From Diphasiastrum complanatum (taxonomy: Eukaryota; Streptophyta; Lycopodiopsida; Lycopodiales; Lycopodiaceae), in contig MU831833.1 of NCBI GenBank assembly GCA_029204225.1, positions 37,981 through 101,980 on the forward strand: a stretch of DNA of 64,000 nt, given 5' to 3'. Of the stretch, positions 27,480 to 40,000 are shown piece by piece (positions within the stretch are counted from its first letter, which is position 1; each line of letters opens with the position of its first letter). The position numbers and the translations under genes are program-made. The notes beneath the pieces are model-generated. The model searched no databases. It was not told where the DNA came from and saw nothing but the letters and a program-made list of their open reading frames with translations.

Positions 27480-28218
27480 CGACTCATTTGATACCTTCGA
27501 CGATTGTTGACTATCAGTAGTCAAAATGGAGCGCTACACAACATAGACTACGTCACCGTTTAGTACGTAGTAATTGCATCACTTCACGACTATTACCCGC
27601 ACAATTGTAATCTTCATGACCACCACAATTGATGTGTATATACATACAATAAATCAGTAGCGAGAGTGAGAAACTAATAATCAACCTGTATGCAATAGAT
27701 AAGTCAATAATCAGTGGCACTGTGAATTAGCGTTTCTTCGTGAATTCCTTTGTATCACACTATCTGATTTTATAGAATCAGAGATATTTAGAGAGTGTGA
27801 AAGTAATTTAAGAAGTAGATATAGTATTCAATATGTAATTAGCATAATAAGATCACAACACATAGTGCGCTACTATTGTGAACCATTCTCAGGCACAGGA
27901 TTGTGATCTGATCATTGTATTTACAACAGCTCAACACATATTCTCTATTTTTTTTATGTGTGTTTGCACTGACGAATGCTTTGATAATTCCTTTCTCTAT
28001 TGATACTCGTTCCACGACTCTTTTGGGATATATGACTCGAAGGAAGCATGGCTGTCATAGATGCCTAATTGTTTCACTCCACATTGTTGTCTTTGACACC
28101 TACAAAGATATTCCTCTAGTCAATCTAAGTAATAGTCCGAATCAACAGTTGATAAGATCTTGTTGTAATTTAATGTTAAGTTTTTTTTTTTTTGACTAGA
28201 TATCGTATTCGGCAAAAG
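27252..28218 (+). repeat. 5' LTR of the outer copia element
   Basis: It starts TGTTGGAGTTAATC and lies directly before the primer-binding site at 28219. The part 27479-27935 is homologous to 42415-42877 in BSL intron 10: both share TCGACTCATT, TGATGT(A/G)TATATACATACAATAAAT, and the end CTGATCATTGTATT(T/C)ACAACAGCT. The LTR contains a 31-base G run. Its length is about 970 bp by the primer-binding site position. Confidence 0.7.
27448..27478. repeat. Poly-G tract, 31 bases
   Basis: Thirty-one uninterrupted G inside the outer copia 5' LTR. The homologous LTR fragment at 42415 has only AAGGGGAAACAAG at this place, so the tract is an expansion. Its exact length may be affected by sequencing error. 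Confidence 0.9.
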
Positions 28219-28230
28219 TGGTATTAGAGC
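28219..28230 (+). other. Primer-binding site of the outer copia element
   Basis: TGGTATTAGAGC, one base off the initiator tRNA-Met consensus TGGTATCAGAGC. A second related word, TGCTATCAGAGCC, follows at about 28276. Confidence 0.6.
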
Positions 28231-28377
28231 TCATAAAAAATTATTTCTAAACAATATTCTGTTACAGAAACCCAACAAGTGCTATCAGAGCCATAGGTCC
28301 AAACTATTATAGTATTCACGACTATTTTACAATTTCTTAGATCATTCATTCTGGAAGGTACATCTTCAGACATCCGC

Positions 28378-28773
28378 TTGATCAATAAGTTCAACGGTGA
28401 TGATTTCTACGTGTGGAAATTCAAAATGAGGATGATATTCATTGAGATAGAACTTTGGAGATACGTCAATGGTTCAGTAGCCAAGCCGGCTAAACCTGAC
28501 ATGCTGACCACTTGGGAAACTAAGGATGGCAAAGCATTAGCCATTGTATCTATGAATCGTAAAGATTCACAAATAGCTCACGTAGCAAAAGGTTCCAGCT
28601 CTAAAGAAGCATGGGACATTATTTATGGTCTATATGAAACAACAGATGTATCGACTCATCTCTTCTTGAGAAAGAAGTTCATGTTGCTCAAGATGAGTGA
28701 AGGAACCTCAGTCACTGATCATCTGAATGAATTCAAACAGCTGCTAAATTAGTTAGTTGTAGTAGGTTCGCTA
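28378..28773 (+). pseudogene. Outer copia element, gag N-terminal part
   Basis: The plus strand encodes INKFNGDDFYVWKFKMRMIF, then ELWRYVNGS, TWETKDGKALAIVSMN, SKEAWDIIYGLYETTD and LNEFKQLLN. This is the standard copia gag N-terminal domain. A TAG stop follows at about 28750. The gag is then split by an insertion after CGCTA (28769-28773) and resumes at 34247 in the expected reading position. It is closely related to the gag of the inner element at 29250. Confidence 0.85.
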
Positions 28774-29215
28774 TGTTGGAATTTAATCTAACTCTTATTC
28801 ATCCCAATAGCAAAACTACTCTCTTAGAGATGTCTGTAGAAAATGAACTGTTTTTCAATAGTCTACATTTTTGAACTGAATGTCACAACATGCAAAAAGT
28901 CCGACAAAGACTTCCACTTCACTTTCGGGTTTTTATGAGCATTAAAGGTTTTGCGAAAAAGGCAACAAAGTGTTCACTCAAGGTTTTAGTCCATTTCACG
29001 CACTTTCAGATATGCGACAATTCTCCCGAAAAATGCGACACTATGCAGATTTATATAGGATTCCAAGCATAGACTGTCTATGTCTTCACGCTCCAATAAC
29101 AACTGTTCTAATTAGTCAGTTAAATAGTTGTTAAACTATCTTGTGATTGTAAAGTTAGAATAATGCAAGATCTACCAGCTGCTATACGTTCTTGTTTTTT
29201 AGAGCTAGTTCATAT
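28774..29215 (+). repeat. 5' LTR of the inner copia element, 3'-truncated
   Basis: It starts TGTTGGAATTTAATC and is alignable with 33165-33590, sharing for example GACTGTCTATGTCTTCACGCTCC. The rest of the LTR, present on the right side up to about 34195, is missing here, and no primer-binding site lies between it and the gag. Confidence 0.75.
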
Positions 29216-29249
29216 CCTGTTTGTGTTCAATCTCTGATATTTGATTATA

Positions 29250-30300
29250 ATGGAAGGTTCAATCTCAGAGATCCGTTTGATCAAGAAGTTCAAAAGAGAT
29301 GATTTACACATGTGGAAGCTCAAAATGAGGATGATCTTAATCGAGAAGGAGCTATGGGAATACGTCAACGACTCTATTGTCAAACCAGTAGAACCAGAAT
29401 TGCTTCCAGCATGGGAAGCAAAGGATGGCAAAGCACTTGCCATTGTATCCTTAAATCTGAAGGACACTCACATTGCTCATGTATCAAATGGTACCACCTC
29501 CAAAGAAGCGTGGGATATCCTTACAATTATCTACTAGACTTCGGACGTATCGACTCGTCTCTTTTTTAGGAAGAAGGTCATCACACTCAAGATGAGCGAA
29601 GGCACCTTACTCAGCTATCACCTGAACGAATTTAAATAATTCCTGAATCAACTTGCTGCCATAGGTTCTCTTATTTCAGAAGAAGACTCAACAATGTCTC
29701 TTCTCGGCAGTCTTCCATCCTCCTATGACAACCTAGTATTATTTTTAAGCAATACTCATGCGATATCTCTCCCGATGCTGACAACAGGTCTATTGTAGGA
29801 AGAAGTCAGGAGAAAGAGCTTATCCACAACAAGTACCAAGTCAATGGCATTGTACTCTAATAAACAGCAGTCCAAGAGGCAGAACTTCAAGGACAAGAAG
29901 ACGAAGGCAGAGCAGCCAGATTCAACGCAACAATCACAACAGCAGCATACTCATGAACAACAACCACCAAAGACCAAACTCTTTTGCAGGTATTGCAAAA
30001 GATCCAATCAAGACATAAAGGATTGTCGCATCCTCAAACACAACGAAGCAAGGAAGAAGATGCAGCAGCACCAAAAAGGAGCTTCTGACTCTGTCACAAA
30101 TTTCCAAGAGGACGATGAGGCATTGATGGTACAAGAACATTCAAGTAGAGATGTCTGCCAATGGTATCTTGATTCAGGTGCTTCACAACACATGACGCCA
30201 TGTAAGAACCTTTTCTCTACTCTCAAAACAACGGACTCAAAGTACATTTTCTCTGACGACTCAAGCTCCCACAAAGTCAAAGGCCAAGGCACTTTCCCTT
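29250..30300 (+). pseudogene. Inner copia gag and protease start
   Basis: The start ATG is at 29250 (MEGSISEIRLIKKFKRDD). The gag N-terminal domain follows (ELWEYVNDS, GKALAIVSLN, SKEAWDI), then a stop at about 29535. Later frames (29844-30302) give a Gln-rich spacer, the zinc knuckle CRYCKRSNQDIKDC in which the metal-binding His is Gln, and the protease start WYLDSGASQHMT with intact DSGA. Further stops occur at 29640 and 30300. Confidence 0.85.
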
Positions 30301-31140
30301 GACGACATCACTAGGCAGTTAGATGGTGTACTTTACGTACCCAATTTAACAAATAATTTATGTTCTATTAGCAAGATCACTGATCAAGGCTATAGAGCTT
30401 TGTTTACTGCTAGTCAATGTACTATTTTTTATGGGGATTCTAATGAAATTCTCTCTGCACACAGAGAAGAAAATTTGTATACAATGAGTCACGATTATGT
30501 ACTTTCTGTGAGTAGATCTGATGCTCATGTTTGGCATCAAAGACCAGGTCATTTAAACATGTGTTCAATCTTGTACATGCATCATAATAAATTGGTCAAG
30601 GATACGAATATCAATGATGTTTCTACAACTAATCAGACTGTTTGTGAAAATTGTTTACTAGGGAAACAATCTAGAACAAAATTTCCAAGAGGACAAGCTA
30701 GGAGAGCGAAGTCCATTCTGTCACTGATTCATAGTGACTTATGTGGTCCCATGAGCGTACCCTCTTTGGTTCAAGCTCTATATTTTATTACATTCATTGA
30801 TGACTACTCTCGGGCTCACCAGAATTATGTTCATAAAGAACAAGTCAGAAGCATTCAATTGCTTCAAGGAGTTCAAGCAATGGCTGAGAACCAAACTGGT
30901 CAAAGAATCAAGACTATTCAATCTGATTGAGGGGGAGAGTACTTATCAAATGAAATGGCGGACTACCTATCATCATGCGACATGCACCATCAGTTCATAG
31001 CCAAGCTACACTCCACAACTTACCCCAGAACTTTTGGGCTGAAGCAATTTCTACAACCTGCTATCTGCAAAATTATTCCAGCACGAAGGCAACCAACTCC
31101 AAGACACCCTTTGAAGCCTACTACGGCTACAAACCAAGTT
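30301..31140 (+). pseudogene. Inner copia protease end and integrase
   Basis: The frame 30400-30930 encodes the GAG pre-integrase zinc region (WHQRPGHLN, CENCLLGKQ) and the start of the integrase core with the first Asp (LIHSDLCGPM) and ITFIDDYSRA. The second Asp segment is followed by a TGA (about 30928) directly before GGEYLSNE. The region with the catalytic Glu is then deleted or unreadable. The linker (about 31140-31640) contains a roughly 66-bp tandem duplication at 31365-31490. Confidence 0.8.
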
Positions 31141-31599
31141 TGAAACATTAACGTATATTCGGATGTCTCTGCTATGCTCAAATTTCATCCGATCTGAGAA
31201 AGAAGTTAGACCTAGTAAGCTGTAAGTATATCTTTATCGACTATTCAACATCACACAAGGCATATCGTATCTATGATGTTGACACAGGTCATATCTCAGT
31301 CAATTGTGATGTTGTCTTCCTTGAAGACAAATTTCATGATTTCAAGCAGAAACAGCAAATACATGAGTTTGTCACAACAACTGCATTCTCCATTTATTGG
31401 CACCGACCTACGAACGTTCAAATGCAGGAGTTTGTCCCAACGGCTCCATTCACCATCGATGGGCTTAGACCCGCGACTGTTCACAACCACAATATGATGC
31501 TATCCCAGTCATTCACCTAGGAGAAACATCACCTCAAGCACCTACAGTCCAAAGATCTACACGTCAACGACATCAACCTGATCGTTTCATCTCTCAGAC

Positions 31600-32449
31600 G
31601 TTCATCAGTCATAATGAACCTGCCGTTGTTGCAGAAGCACTATCATCGTCAGATGCAGACAACTGGAAGGCTGCAATGGATGTTGAGTACAATTCCTTGA
31701 TGAAGAACAAGACCTGGAGTCTTGTTAATCCTCTTGTAGGTATACAAACTATCGACTCTAAATGGATCTTCAAGTTAAAGCTTAAGCCAGATGGATCAAT
31801 ATCCAAAAAGAAAGCTCTCTTAGTGGTTAAAGGATTTGAGCAAATATATGGAATAGATCACATTGACACCTTCAATCAAGTGGTAAAGCATCAATCTATT
31901 CGCACCTTGATGGCTATAGCTGCTGTAGAGGATCTAGACATTCACCAAATGGACGTCCAGACAATGTTCCTTCACGGATATATACAAGAAGACATATTCA
32001 TTTATCAACTAGAAGGTTACGTCCTTCAAGATCAAGAGCATTTGGTATGTAAATTGCACAAGGCATTATATGGCCTCAAGCAAGCTCCCTGGGCTTGGTA
32101 TGAAAGAATCAACCACTTCTTGTTGCAGCATAATTTCACTTCTTGCTCCGCAGACTCTAATGTGTATCTCAAGCGTAAAGGGTCAAGCTATGTTATTATA
32201 GCCTTGTACGTTGATGATTCTTTAATCATTAGCAATTCAAATTAGTTATTGCATGAAGCTAAATCTTTGCTTTCATCAGAATTTGAGATGACTGACTTAG
32301 GTCCATTTCATTACCTACTCGGTATGGAGATCAACCGAGATCGCGCAAGCAAAAGGATCACTATAAGCCACGAGTCCTATTTAATCAATGTATTATGCAG
32401 ATATGGCATGGTGGACTGCAAGCCCATAGACACACCTATGGATCCATGA
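31600..32449 (+). pseudogene. Inner copia reverse transcriptase
   Basis: The open frame 31676-32245 carries [67 protein letters not shown] and LYVDDSLIISN, so the polymerase box YVDD is intact. A TAG at 32243-32245 separates it from SSEFEMTDLGPFHYLLGMEI and VDCKPIDTPMDP. It is the best preserved RT in the left half of the window. Confidence 0.85.
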
Positions 32450-32499
32450 TCGAAGCTGTCCAAAGACATGTGCTCCAAAACTCATGCAAATTAGCAAGA

Positions 32500-33157
32500 A
32501 ATGTGCAGGTATCCTTATCGGTCTGTCATAGGATATAGAATGTATTCTATGATCTGCACACAACTTGATCTAGCATATGCGGTAAGCACACTATCTCAAT
32601 ACATGTCCAATCTAGGCTTACAACATTGGAAGGCTATGCAAAGAGTATCAAAGTACATTCAAGTTATGAAGCACTATGCTTTGAGCATAACGGTAATATA
32701 GAAGCTGCACTTTTGCTAATCACTTATTCATATTCAGATTGGGCGTCCACATCAGGTTATATTTGTTTCCTTGCAAGAGGACCCAATTCATGGAACAACA
32801 GAAAGCATAAATGCATTTTTGTTGTCCTCCACAGGATCCGAATACGTTGCAACTACATCAGCAGTGAAGGAGATAATCTGGCTCGGAAGGTTGCTACAGG
32901 ATCTGCAATTCCCACAGATCGGTCCAACAATAATCCAATGCGACAATCAGAGTGAACCCATATACTCATGCTAGAACTAAATACATAGAAGTTCAATTTC
33001 ATTTTCTAAGAGAGAAAGTTCAGAAAGTTGTTGTACTAAGTTATTGTCACACAGACAATATGTTGGCTGATATTTTGACAAAATCATTGTCTAGAGATAA
33101 ACATTCTACCTTAGTAGATATGATAAATCTCAATTGTAGTTCAGATTCATAACAGTA
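32500..33157 (+). pseudogene. Inner copia RNase H
   Basis: YPYRSVIGYRMYSM and YAVSTLSQYM, then after a shift WASTSGYICFLARGPNSW, STGSEYVATTSAVKEIIWL, IIQCDNQSE, and finally HARTKYIEVQFHFLREKV and DNMLADILTKSLSRDKH. Three frames are used, so there are at least two indels. The block ends just before the 3' LTR. Confidence 0.8.
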
Positions 33158-34241
33158 AGCTTAATCTAACTCCTACTCATCCAAAAGCCCTCCTTCATTT
33201 TCTCAAAACTACTCTCTTAGAGATGTCTACAGAAAATGAACTATTTTTCATCAGTTTGCATTTTTGAGTTGAATGTCGCAACAGGTGAAAAATCTGACAA
33301 AGACTTCCACTTCACTTTTGGACTTTATGAGCACTAAAGGTTTTGAGAAAAAGACAACAAAGTGTTCACTGAAGGTTTTAGTCCATTTCGCGGACTTTCA
33401 GATATGTGACAATTCTCTCGAAAAATGCAAAAAATGTGACACTTTGCAGATTTATACAGGATTCCAAGTATAGACTGTCTATGTCTTCACGCTCCAATAA
33501 CGATTGTCCTAATTAGTCAGTTAAACAGTTGTTAAACTATCTTGTAATTGTAAAGTTAGAATAATACAAGATCTACCAGCAGCTATAAGTAAATGAGCGA
33601 CTGGAGAAGTAAGAGAGGATGCATGAAGATACTCCATCAGAAATCAAATGACCAAAATGGGCCTTCACAACAGTTGACTCCTCAGAGTTGGTGATTATAT
33701 ATAGAGAGAGAGAGATAAAATATTCAGAGCGATAGCTATTGTTTTGTTTATGTAAGTAGGATCACGCGCTTATCAGCGCAATTGGATTGTGATCTAATCG
33801 TTGTTACTACAACTTTGATATACAAAATTGCTATTGTTCCATCTCTTTGCATTCTTGTTGAATGTTCATTAACTCTCACTCTTCCCTTGAAATATTATCA
33901 TAACCGAGAAATGTATGGCTGTCTTTGATGCCTAATACTTACATTTCTTTGTATCAGAATATCAGTATTAGAGAATTGCATGGCTATCACAGATGCCCAA
34001 TTGTTTTCACAATTTATCTTCATGGTAGTCTAAGACTCCTACACTGATAATCGTATTCAATGCATACTGAACAGTTCTCTAATCTCCATTCTCTAAGTAA
34101 TCCACGATCCTCCTTAACACAGTTATCACCGTTCTTCATAGTATTCATTGTCTTTCTCATGTTGGTTGGGACTTCGTTTAAGAAGTTTCTCCATAGAGTG
34201 GTATCAGAGCTGATAATTCATCAGAGCCATCCCGAACATCA
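33158..34241 (+). repeat. 3' LTR of the inner copia element plus trailing leader
   Basis: LTR sequence homologous to 28774-29215 from about 33165, then extending through a TATATA box (about 33700) to about 34195. TGGTATCAGAGC at 34199-34210 and about 30 further bases follow before the target duplication at 34242. A primer-binding site downstream of a 3' LTR is unexpected for a simple insertion. Confidence 0.65.
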
Positions 34242-34246
34242 CACTA

Positions 34247-35240
34247 GTATCGGAAGAAGATGCTAACATGTCTCTTCTATCCAGTCTTCCTCCCTCTTAC
34301 GACAACTAAGTATTGCTCTTGAGCAATGCTCTTGACATATCTCTACAGAAGTTGACAACAAGTTTATTGTAGGAAGAAGTAAGAAGGAAAAGCTTATCCA
34401 CATCGAATACGAAGGCATTCGCCCTCTATTTGAATAAGCAATAGTTCCAGAAGAAGAAATCTTCAAAGGAAAAGAATGAATAGACTGATTCAGACCAGCA
34501 ATCACAACAACACAATCGACAACATCAAAAGCCTAAAACCAAAATATTCTACAAGTACTGCAGGAGAACCAATCACGACATCGAGTTCTCAAGCACAATG
34601 AAGCAAAGAAGAAGACACATCAAGATGGAGGATCTGATTATGCTAGAACCTCTCACGAAGACCCAACACTGCTAATAGTACAAGATCAAGAAAGTAGAGA
34701 TGCTCTTCTACGGTATCTCGATTCCGTTGCTTCTCAACATAGATTCCATGTAAGTTCCTATTCGAAGAACTCATGCTAGCGTATTTGAAGTATATTTACT
34801 TTGATGACTCTAGTACACATCAGATTGAAGGCCAAGGTTTCATACGCCTTCATCTTCCAAATGGTAACTCAACATTGCTTAAGGACGTACTTTATGTACC
34901 TAAGCTGACAAAGAATTTACTTTCTATCAGCAAGCTTACAAATCAGGATTGTAGAGCCTTGTTCAATACAAAGCAATGTAGTATTTTGGATAAAGATCGT
35001 ATTGAAATCCTCTCTGCAAATAGAGAAGGTAATTTGTACATTTTGAATCATGAGCATGCACTTTCTACCAATGTAAGTACTTCAAATGCGCAGTTATGAC
35101 ATCAAAGATTAGGACACTTGAACATGAGATCTATCTTATACATGCATCATAACAGTGTGGTTAAAGATTTAAATATTTATGCTGCCTCCACTGACATTCG
35201 ACATGTTTGTGAGATGTGCTTACTAGGCAAACAACCTAGA
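34247..35240 (+). pseudogene. Outer copia element, rest of gag, protease and pre-integrase
   Basis: Continuation of the gag interrupted at 28773: VSEEDANMSLLSSLPPSYDN, with stops. Then come a decayed zinc knuckle, a protease region and the frame 34773-35099 (YFDDSSTHQIEGQGF, LKDVLYVPKLTKNLLSISKL), followed by HQRLGHLNMRSILYMHHN and CEMCLLGKQPRK. The element stops abruptly at about 35240, so integrase, RT, RNase H and 3' LTR are missing. Confidence 0.8.
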
Positions 35241-36116
35241 AAAAATAAATTATTCCTGAATAATATTCTATTAAAAGCTTTGTGACTGGGGATCCGTGCG
35301 AATGCATGTTGCCTTTCTCTATTTCATGCTATTCCGGTTTCGAGCGCATGCAAAAATGGGTAAATAATATTAATCTTGTGGCTGTTCCTCCTAATGAAAA
35401 GCTTGTCATAGATGTGGCAGCTTGTGATTCACAATAATTCAAACATCAACACAATGGCTGATCTAGATGTTGCAAATACAATTGCTGTTATGTGCTGCAT
35501 GTTCTAGCTAGAGGGATGGAAAATTCTAAAATTTCGTTGAGTTCATACACACCTCTGATGTAACTATCTAAAAAATTGAAAAAGCAATGGTAAAAACAAT
35601 TGGAAAAACATTTACCCAATCGTTTACAACAAACACCATTTGATTACTCGGAGACTACCTTTTCAATTTATAATGAATGCACGATTCACGTTTCTACTTT
35701 CTAGTTGTGCTCCACGATTCATGTTTTGGTGAGTTGGTCCCTTAGGCTAAGTAGTTGTGATGAATTGTGGTGTGTAATTAGCTTCACATATAAAAAAGCA
35801 AGATAGAGGTGTGCAATAAAAACTCTAACTCACAAGATCATCCTCTTCTCTTTTTATACCATCTTTGCCACTTCAAAATAAAAAGATCCAACATTCTTAT
35901 TCCCAATTCACAATTGAAATGAATCTCTAAATTAAGAAAATCTTGTATTCTGAATGCCTCTAAAAGACCATGCAAGTAACATCAAGATAGGTTCGCATGC
36001 CCAAAAGCAAAAGTATCTAAAAAAAAGTCACACGCATGGTGCGGTTGGCTTGGCAAGGACCAAGCCTCAAAATTTGCACACTTTAAAGTACACTTTATTC
36101 CAAACTCCATTGACCA
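35241..36116. promoter_or_regulatory. Upstream region of the BSL gene
   Basis: No coding sequence. AT-rich DNA between the truncated copia element and the pyrimidine-rich leader of BSL. TTTTTATACC at about 35851 is a possible TATA box, but no transcription start can be proved. The promoter of BSL must lie in this interval or overlap the copia remnant on its left. Confidence 0.35.
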
Positions 36117-36702
36117 ACCTCAAAAATCTTCCACCGTTGTTTCGCTCACATTCTCTCTCTCTCTCTCTGCGCTGCGCTGACATTTTCCCTTCAGAAGTCC
36201 TTTCGCTCTCACTATTTCTCTTGCGTTTTTGAGTTTGAACTTTGTGCTGACTTTGGAGGAGAGAAGAGCAGAGTCAGCGCAGCGCAGCATAAGCATCAGC
36301 ACGACGAAAGATCGGAGCGGGCGCTTTCGGGTTGCCAGATTGCAATGCTTGCGGATTCGGCTTCACAAGTGCAATTTCATCTTCCAATCGCTTTCTTCTT
36401 TTTCTTTTTCTTCAGTGTTCATTGAACGTTCTGTGCCGGAAAACAGTTCTGCTCTTAGCCACTGCGGCAATTGGAAAAACCAGGCTGGTTTTAACACGAC
36501 TATGGGGTAGAGATTACCGAGCAGCTTGAATGATTGGCATCACAGGGATTAGCAACATGGAAGGCGATAGCTCAATACTACGGCTTGGTTTGCACGTTGT
36601 GGCTTTTGGAGTGTTAGCAGGCCTGATTATTTGATGGAGGGAAGGGTTCAGAAAGGATGCACTGCAAAACAGCGATAATCGATTTATTCATCTGGAGGGG
36701 TG
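36117..36702 (+). promoter_or_regulatory. Probable BSL 5' leader with (CT)n and an upstream ORF
   Basis: 36117-36235 is strongly pyrimidine-rich with a (CT)n run at about 36151-36168, typical of plant leader sequence. An upstream ORF at 36557-36634 starts AACATGG and encodes 25 residues with a hydrophobic end (HVVAFGVLAGLII). It ends 68 bases before the main ATG. An in-frame TAA at 36676-36678 blocks any N-terminal extension of the main ORF. A leader intron cannot be excluded. Confidence 0.45.
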
Positions 36703-37081
36703 ATGGATGTGGATACACACAAGGGGGCTGAGTCGGTAGTAGCTTCTCAACCCTCTCAAAAATCTCAAAGTCAATCAGAACTGAAGGAGCAGGAGGAGGT
36801 TTCACAGCATCAACATCACTTTCAGCACTCTGAGATCCAGCAACCACCCCCAGGACCTAGGCCCGCTCCATCTTTTAGAGTAGTGAATTCCATTCTAGAG
36901 AAGAAAGAGGATGGGCCGGGTCCGCGCTGTGGTCACACTCTTACAGCAGTACCAGCCGTAGGAGATGAAGGTTCTCTAGGTTACATTGGTCCCCGCCTAC
37001 TTTTATTTGGAGGCGCTACCGCTCTTGAAGGCAATTCGGCCGGTGGGCCACAATCGCCTTCTGCTGGAAGCGCTGGCATTA
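36703..37081 (+). CDS. BSL: BSL exon 1 (start, N-terminal tail, first Kelch blade)
   Basis: It starts at ATG 36703 ([13 protein letters not shown]), chosen because an in-frame TAA lies at 36676 and no other in-frame ATG intervenes. A Gln/Glu/His-rich tail of about 45 residues is followed by the family signature [16 protein letters not shown] and [15 protein letters not shown]. The donor GTAAGA is at 37082. The poorly conserved tail is normal for the family. Confidence 0.92.
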
Positions 37082-40000
37082 GTAAGAAGTAGCCAAATTG
37101 CAATAGCTTTGTAGCTATCCTCGGAGTTGCACAGGCCTAATACACTGACTTGATGAATTTAGGGTCGAGAATCACCATCGGATCTTTTGTGCAGACAGAC
37201 TTCAAATCTACAAGGCTGGCATTCATACTGTTTTTTTGATTGCAGGATTGGCGGGGGCGACTGCGGACGTGCACTGTTTTGACATCTTGTCCAACAAATG
37301 GAAAAGGTATTAGCAACTTTTAGGAGCATTATGGTGTAGAGGTCTACATCTGGCTTATTTACAGTTTATGGCATCCAGCCAAGTATTTTTGGCTGTTCAT
37401 CAAGTCGCATTATACCCTAGTTTGGTTCAAACCCTAGCTTTTGGAAGCATTTAAGTGTTGAGTTTATTCAAAGCATTTTCTTGTTAGCTTCAAGAATCTA
37501 CCATGGCTAGTCCCAACGTCCTCCATGGCAAACTTCAAGTATTTTGCACTCAAATTTAGTGGTCTCCTGGGTAGCATCACTAAGGGGTCTACTTTGCCAA
37601 CACAACCAAGTACTCACGAAGCAGGATTGTGCAATCACCTTGACTTCTCATCTAATACTCTCATTGATCCATGTATCATCACCTCCCCATGCTCTTGAAA
37701 ACAAACAAGTTCAATAGTCAACAAATTATCTCCGTCATGTATTTTCCTGTTAACTGTGAAACATGAAAATTAGGATGAAATGCACAATTTTGAGGCAATG
37801 CTCCTTCAGAATATGGAGAAATACCATGTCTCCCTCCTTGAACTCCCTTGGTGTGTGATTTTGATACGTGAATGTGGCCTTCGATGACGTGAGCAGGCAA
37901 GTGTAGCACTTGGTCTACTCTATGCATGACAGAGTTGATGATTTGAGACTTTGTGGGCAGACTCATTTATGCATGGTCCATCATTAAATATCCATCACAC
38001 AGTACACTAGGTAAACATTTGAGTGCAATCAAAACATTGAAAAATCAAAGAACAATTGATGATAAGCACAATTAAAGAATTGTTTTTTTTTGGGGTCTGA
38101 TTCTTTCAGATTCAAATTGGATTGACAAATTGCGATTCATTTGCCAACCAATTGTGGTCTGTGGAAATACTAGTTGAAGTTGCTAGCGTCCTTTGTTAGG
38201 ATAAGTATGTTCAAGTCACCCAGTGAGAGAGATGAACCAACAGATTCACTATGCTCTCAGAAAAATTTTGTTACAATGTCTAGAATTTTTTTTATTGTGG
38301 TTGCAACTCTTTGTTTCTGTTCGGTTAGTGAGAGAGATGGCTCAACTAGTTTTCAATCTTGTCAAAATTTTGTAATTTTCCTTCATTCTCATTTCTATTA
38401 CAAAAATGTTCTTGCTGGTTCTGTGCGTCACACAATTTATTTATGACGAATATCAGAGGCAAAGCACATTTGCCCAACATGTGTAGTAGCTCTATTACAA
38501 CTCAATGCCTGCTCTTTCTCAACCTTTCTTACGACACATGCCATGGACTTGCACACGAAAGTCATGTTGGCTGTATGGTGTTCTTTGTAAGAGGTTAATA
38601 ACGTGGCATGTAAGTGTGCTTGAGTGTGATATGTATTTTTGATGTCTTTTGTTTCTTTATTTCTTCCTTGTTTGAGGAACTGTACAACAAGCAAGGCATT
38701 ACACTAAACAAAGGTATGTGTACCAAACTCAAAATATTGCCTTGGACTATTGAACTGTTCAGGCTTATCAAATGTAAAATGTTCATGTCTTTGCTGTTTG
38801 GTTGATATGCATCAAACATGATATGGAAGTTGAGGTTTGGGTAACTTCTGTTTTCCATTGCGTATTAGGTGGATATTTGACAAGTGCCAATGTTTCTAAT
38901 CGGGTTATGGATTTTTTTGTGATTACAATGGTTGTGTTTGTCACCTCTATCCCAAACTTGTGAGGTCGAATATACTTTTTCTGCAGAAACTTAATGGCAT
39001 TTGGTGTTACTTTATCTATTGAAAGTTTTTGCAGAATATCTCCTGTCAGTTTAGAAGCTTTTTTAATGCTTGTGTGCAGAATCAATCCGGTGGGAGATCC
39101 ACCTTCTCCTCGTGCTGCTCATGCTGCAACTGCTGTGGGGTCAATGGTTGTTATTCAGGTATGCATATTGAAGAAATAGCTGCACAGTTTGGCCTACAAA
39201 GCCAATTTGGGATCAAAAGGATTGTACTATAATATGGTGGTATGGGACGCCGTGGTTAGGGACTCGGGAGATGTATCTGCTAGTGCCAATAACTTATCTC
39301 ATAGCACGGGGGTATGGATTTACTCTATGTATGGGAGATTATATTGATGTCTAGTACTTGTCTAGTACTCTATTGTTAATAGTTTGACCACATGTTAGAT
39401 CCTAGTGGGGATCTAACACTTCGGTTGTCTTTCTTTTATGCATTCAGATAATACATGATTTGCGGTACTGTTTTTTTTCCTGGTAGATGGACTATGCACA
39501 GTCTTACTTTTACAATAGACTAGTACTACAACTGTATAGACTCCATCATGCTTGTAAAATTAAATTTACATACAAAGTTTCACGATGTTTCAGGTCTGGA
39601 GAAGGCTTGTTATAGAGAGCTTGACAACTTGTAGTGTTTCTTTGTTTGTAATGGTTGGATTCAGGTTCAGTGTGGGTTGGTTGTTGCAGGGTGGCATAGG
39701 GCCTGCTGGACTTTCATCCGAAGACCTTCATGTTCTTGATCTTACGCAGCCAAGGCCGAGATGGCACAGGTCGAATCTTTCTTCACTCAAAAACATATTT
39801 TGGTATCCATTAGACCAATCGGGAATAGGTTCTAATTCCCATACATGTGTTACAGAGTTGTTGTTCAAGGACCAGGTCCCGGCCCTCGATATGGCCATGT
39901 TATGTCACTGGTTGGCCAGCGATTTCTCTTGTCAATTGGGGGCAATGATGGTAATATTTTACCTAGTATGTTATAAATTGCAATTTCTTTGATGATCTGT

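Larger units (their letters stand above)
28774..34241 (+). mobile_element. Inner Ty1/copia element inserted into outer copia gag
   Basis: A 5.5 kb copia insertion interrupting the outer gag. The target duplication is CGCTA (28769-28773) and CACTA (34242-34246), 4 of 5 bases. Skipping the insert and one duplicate restores the outer gag frame across the junction. It contains LTR, gag, protease, integrase, RT and RNase H in order, all with stops or shifts. The 5' LTR copy is shorter than the 3' copy: similarity ends near 29215. The 3' side includes a second primer-binding-site-like TGGTATCAGAGC (34199-34210). So the element's ends have been rearranged. Confidence 0.8.

Noticed and set aside
35241-36116. 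Search for the missing integrase and RT of the outer copia element
   Set aside because: No motif was found after CLLGKQPRK; the element is truncated rather than continued in another frame.
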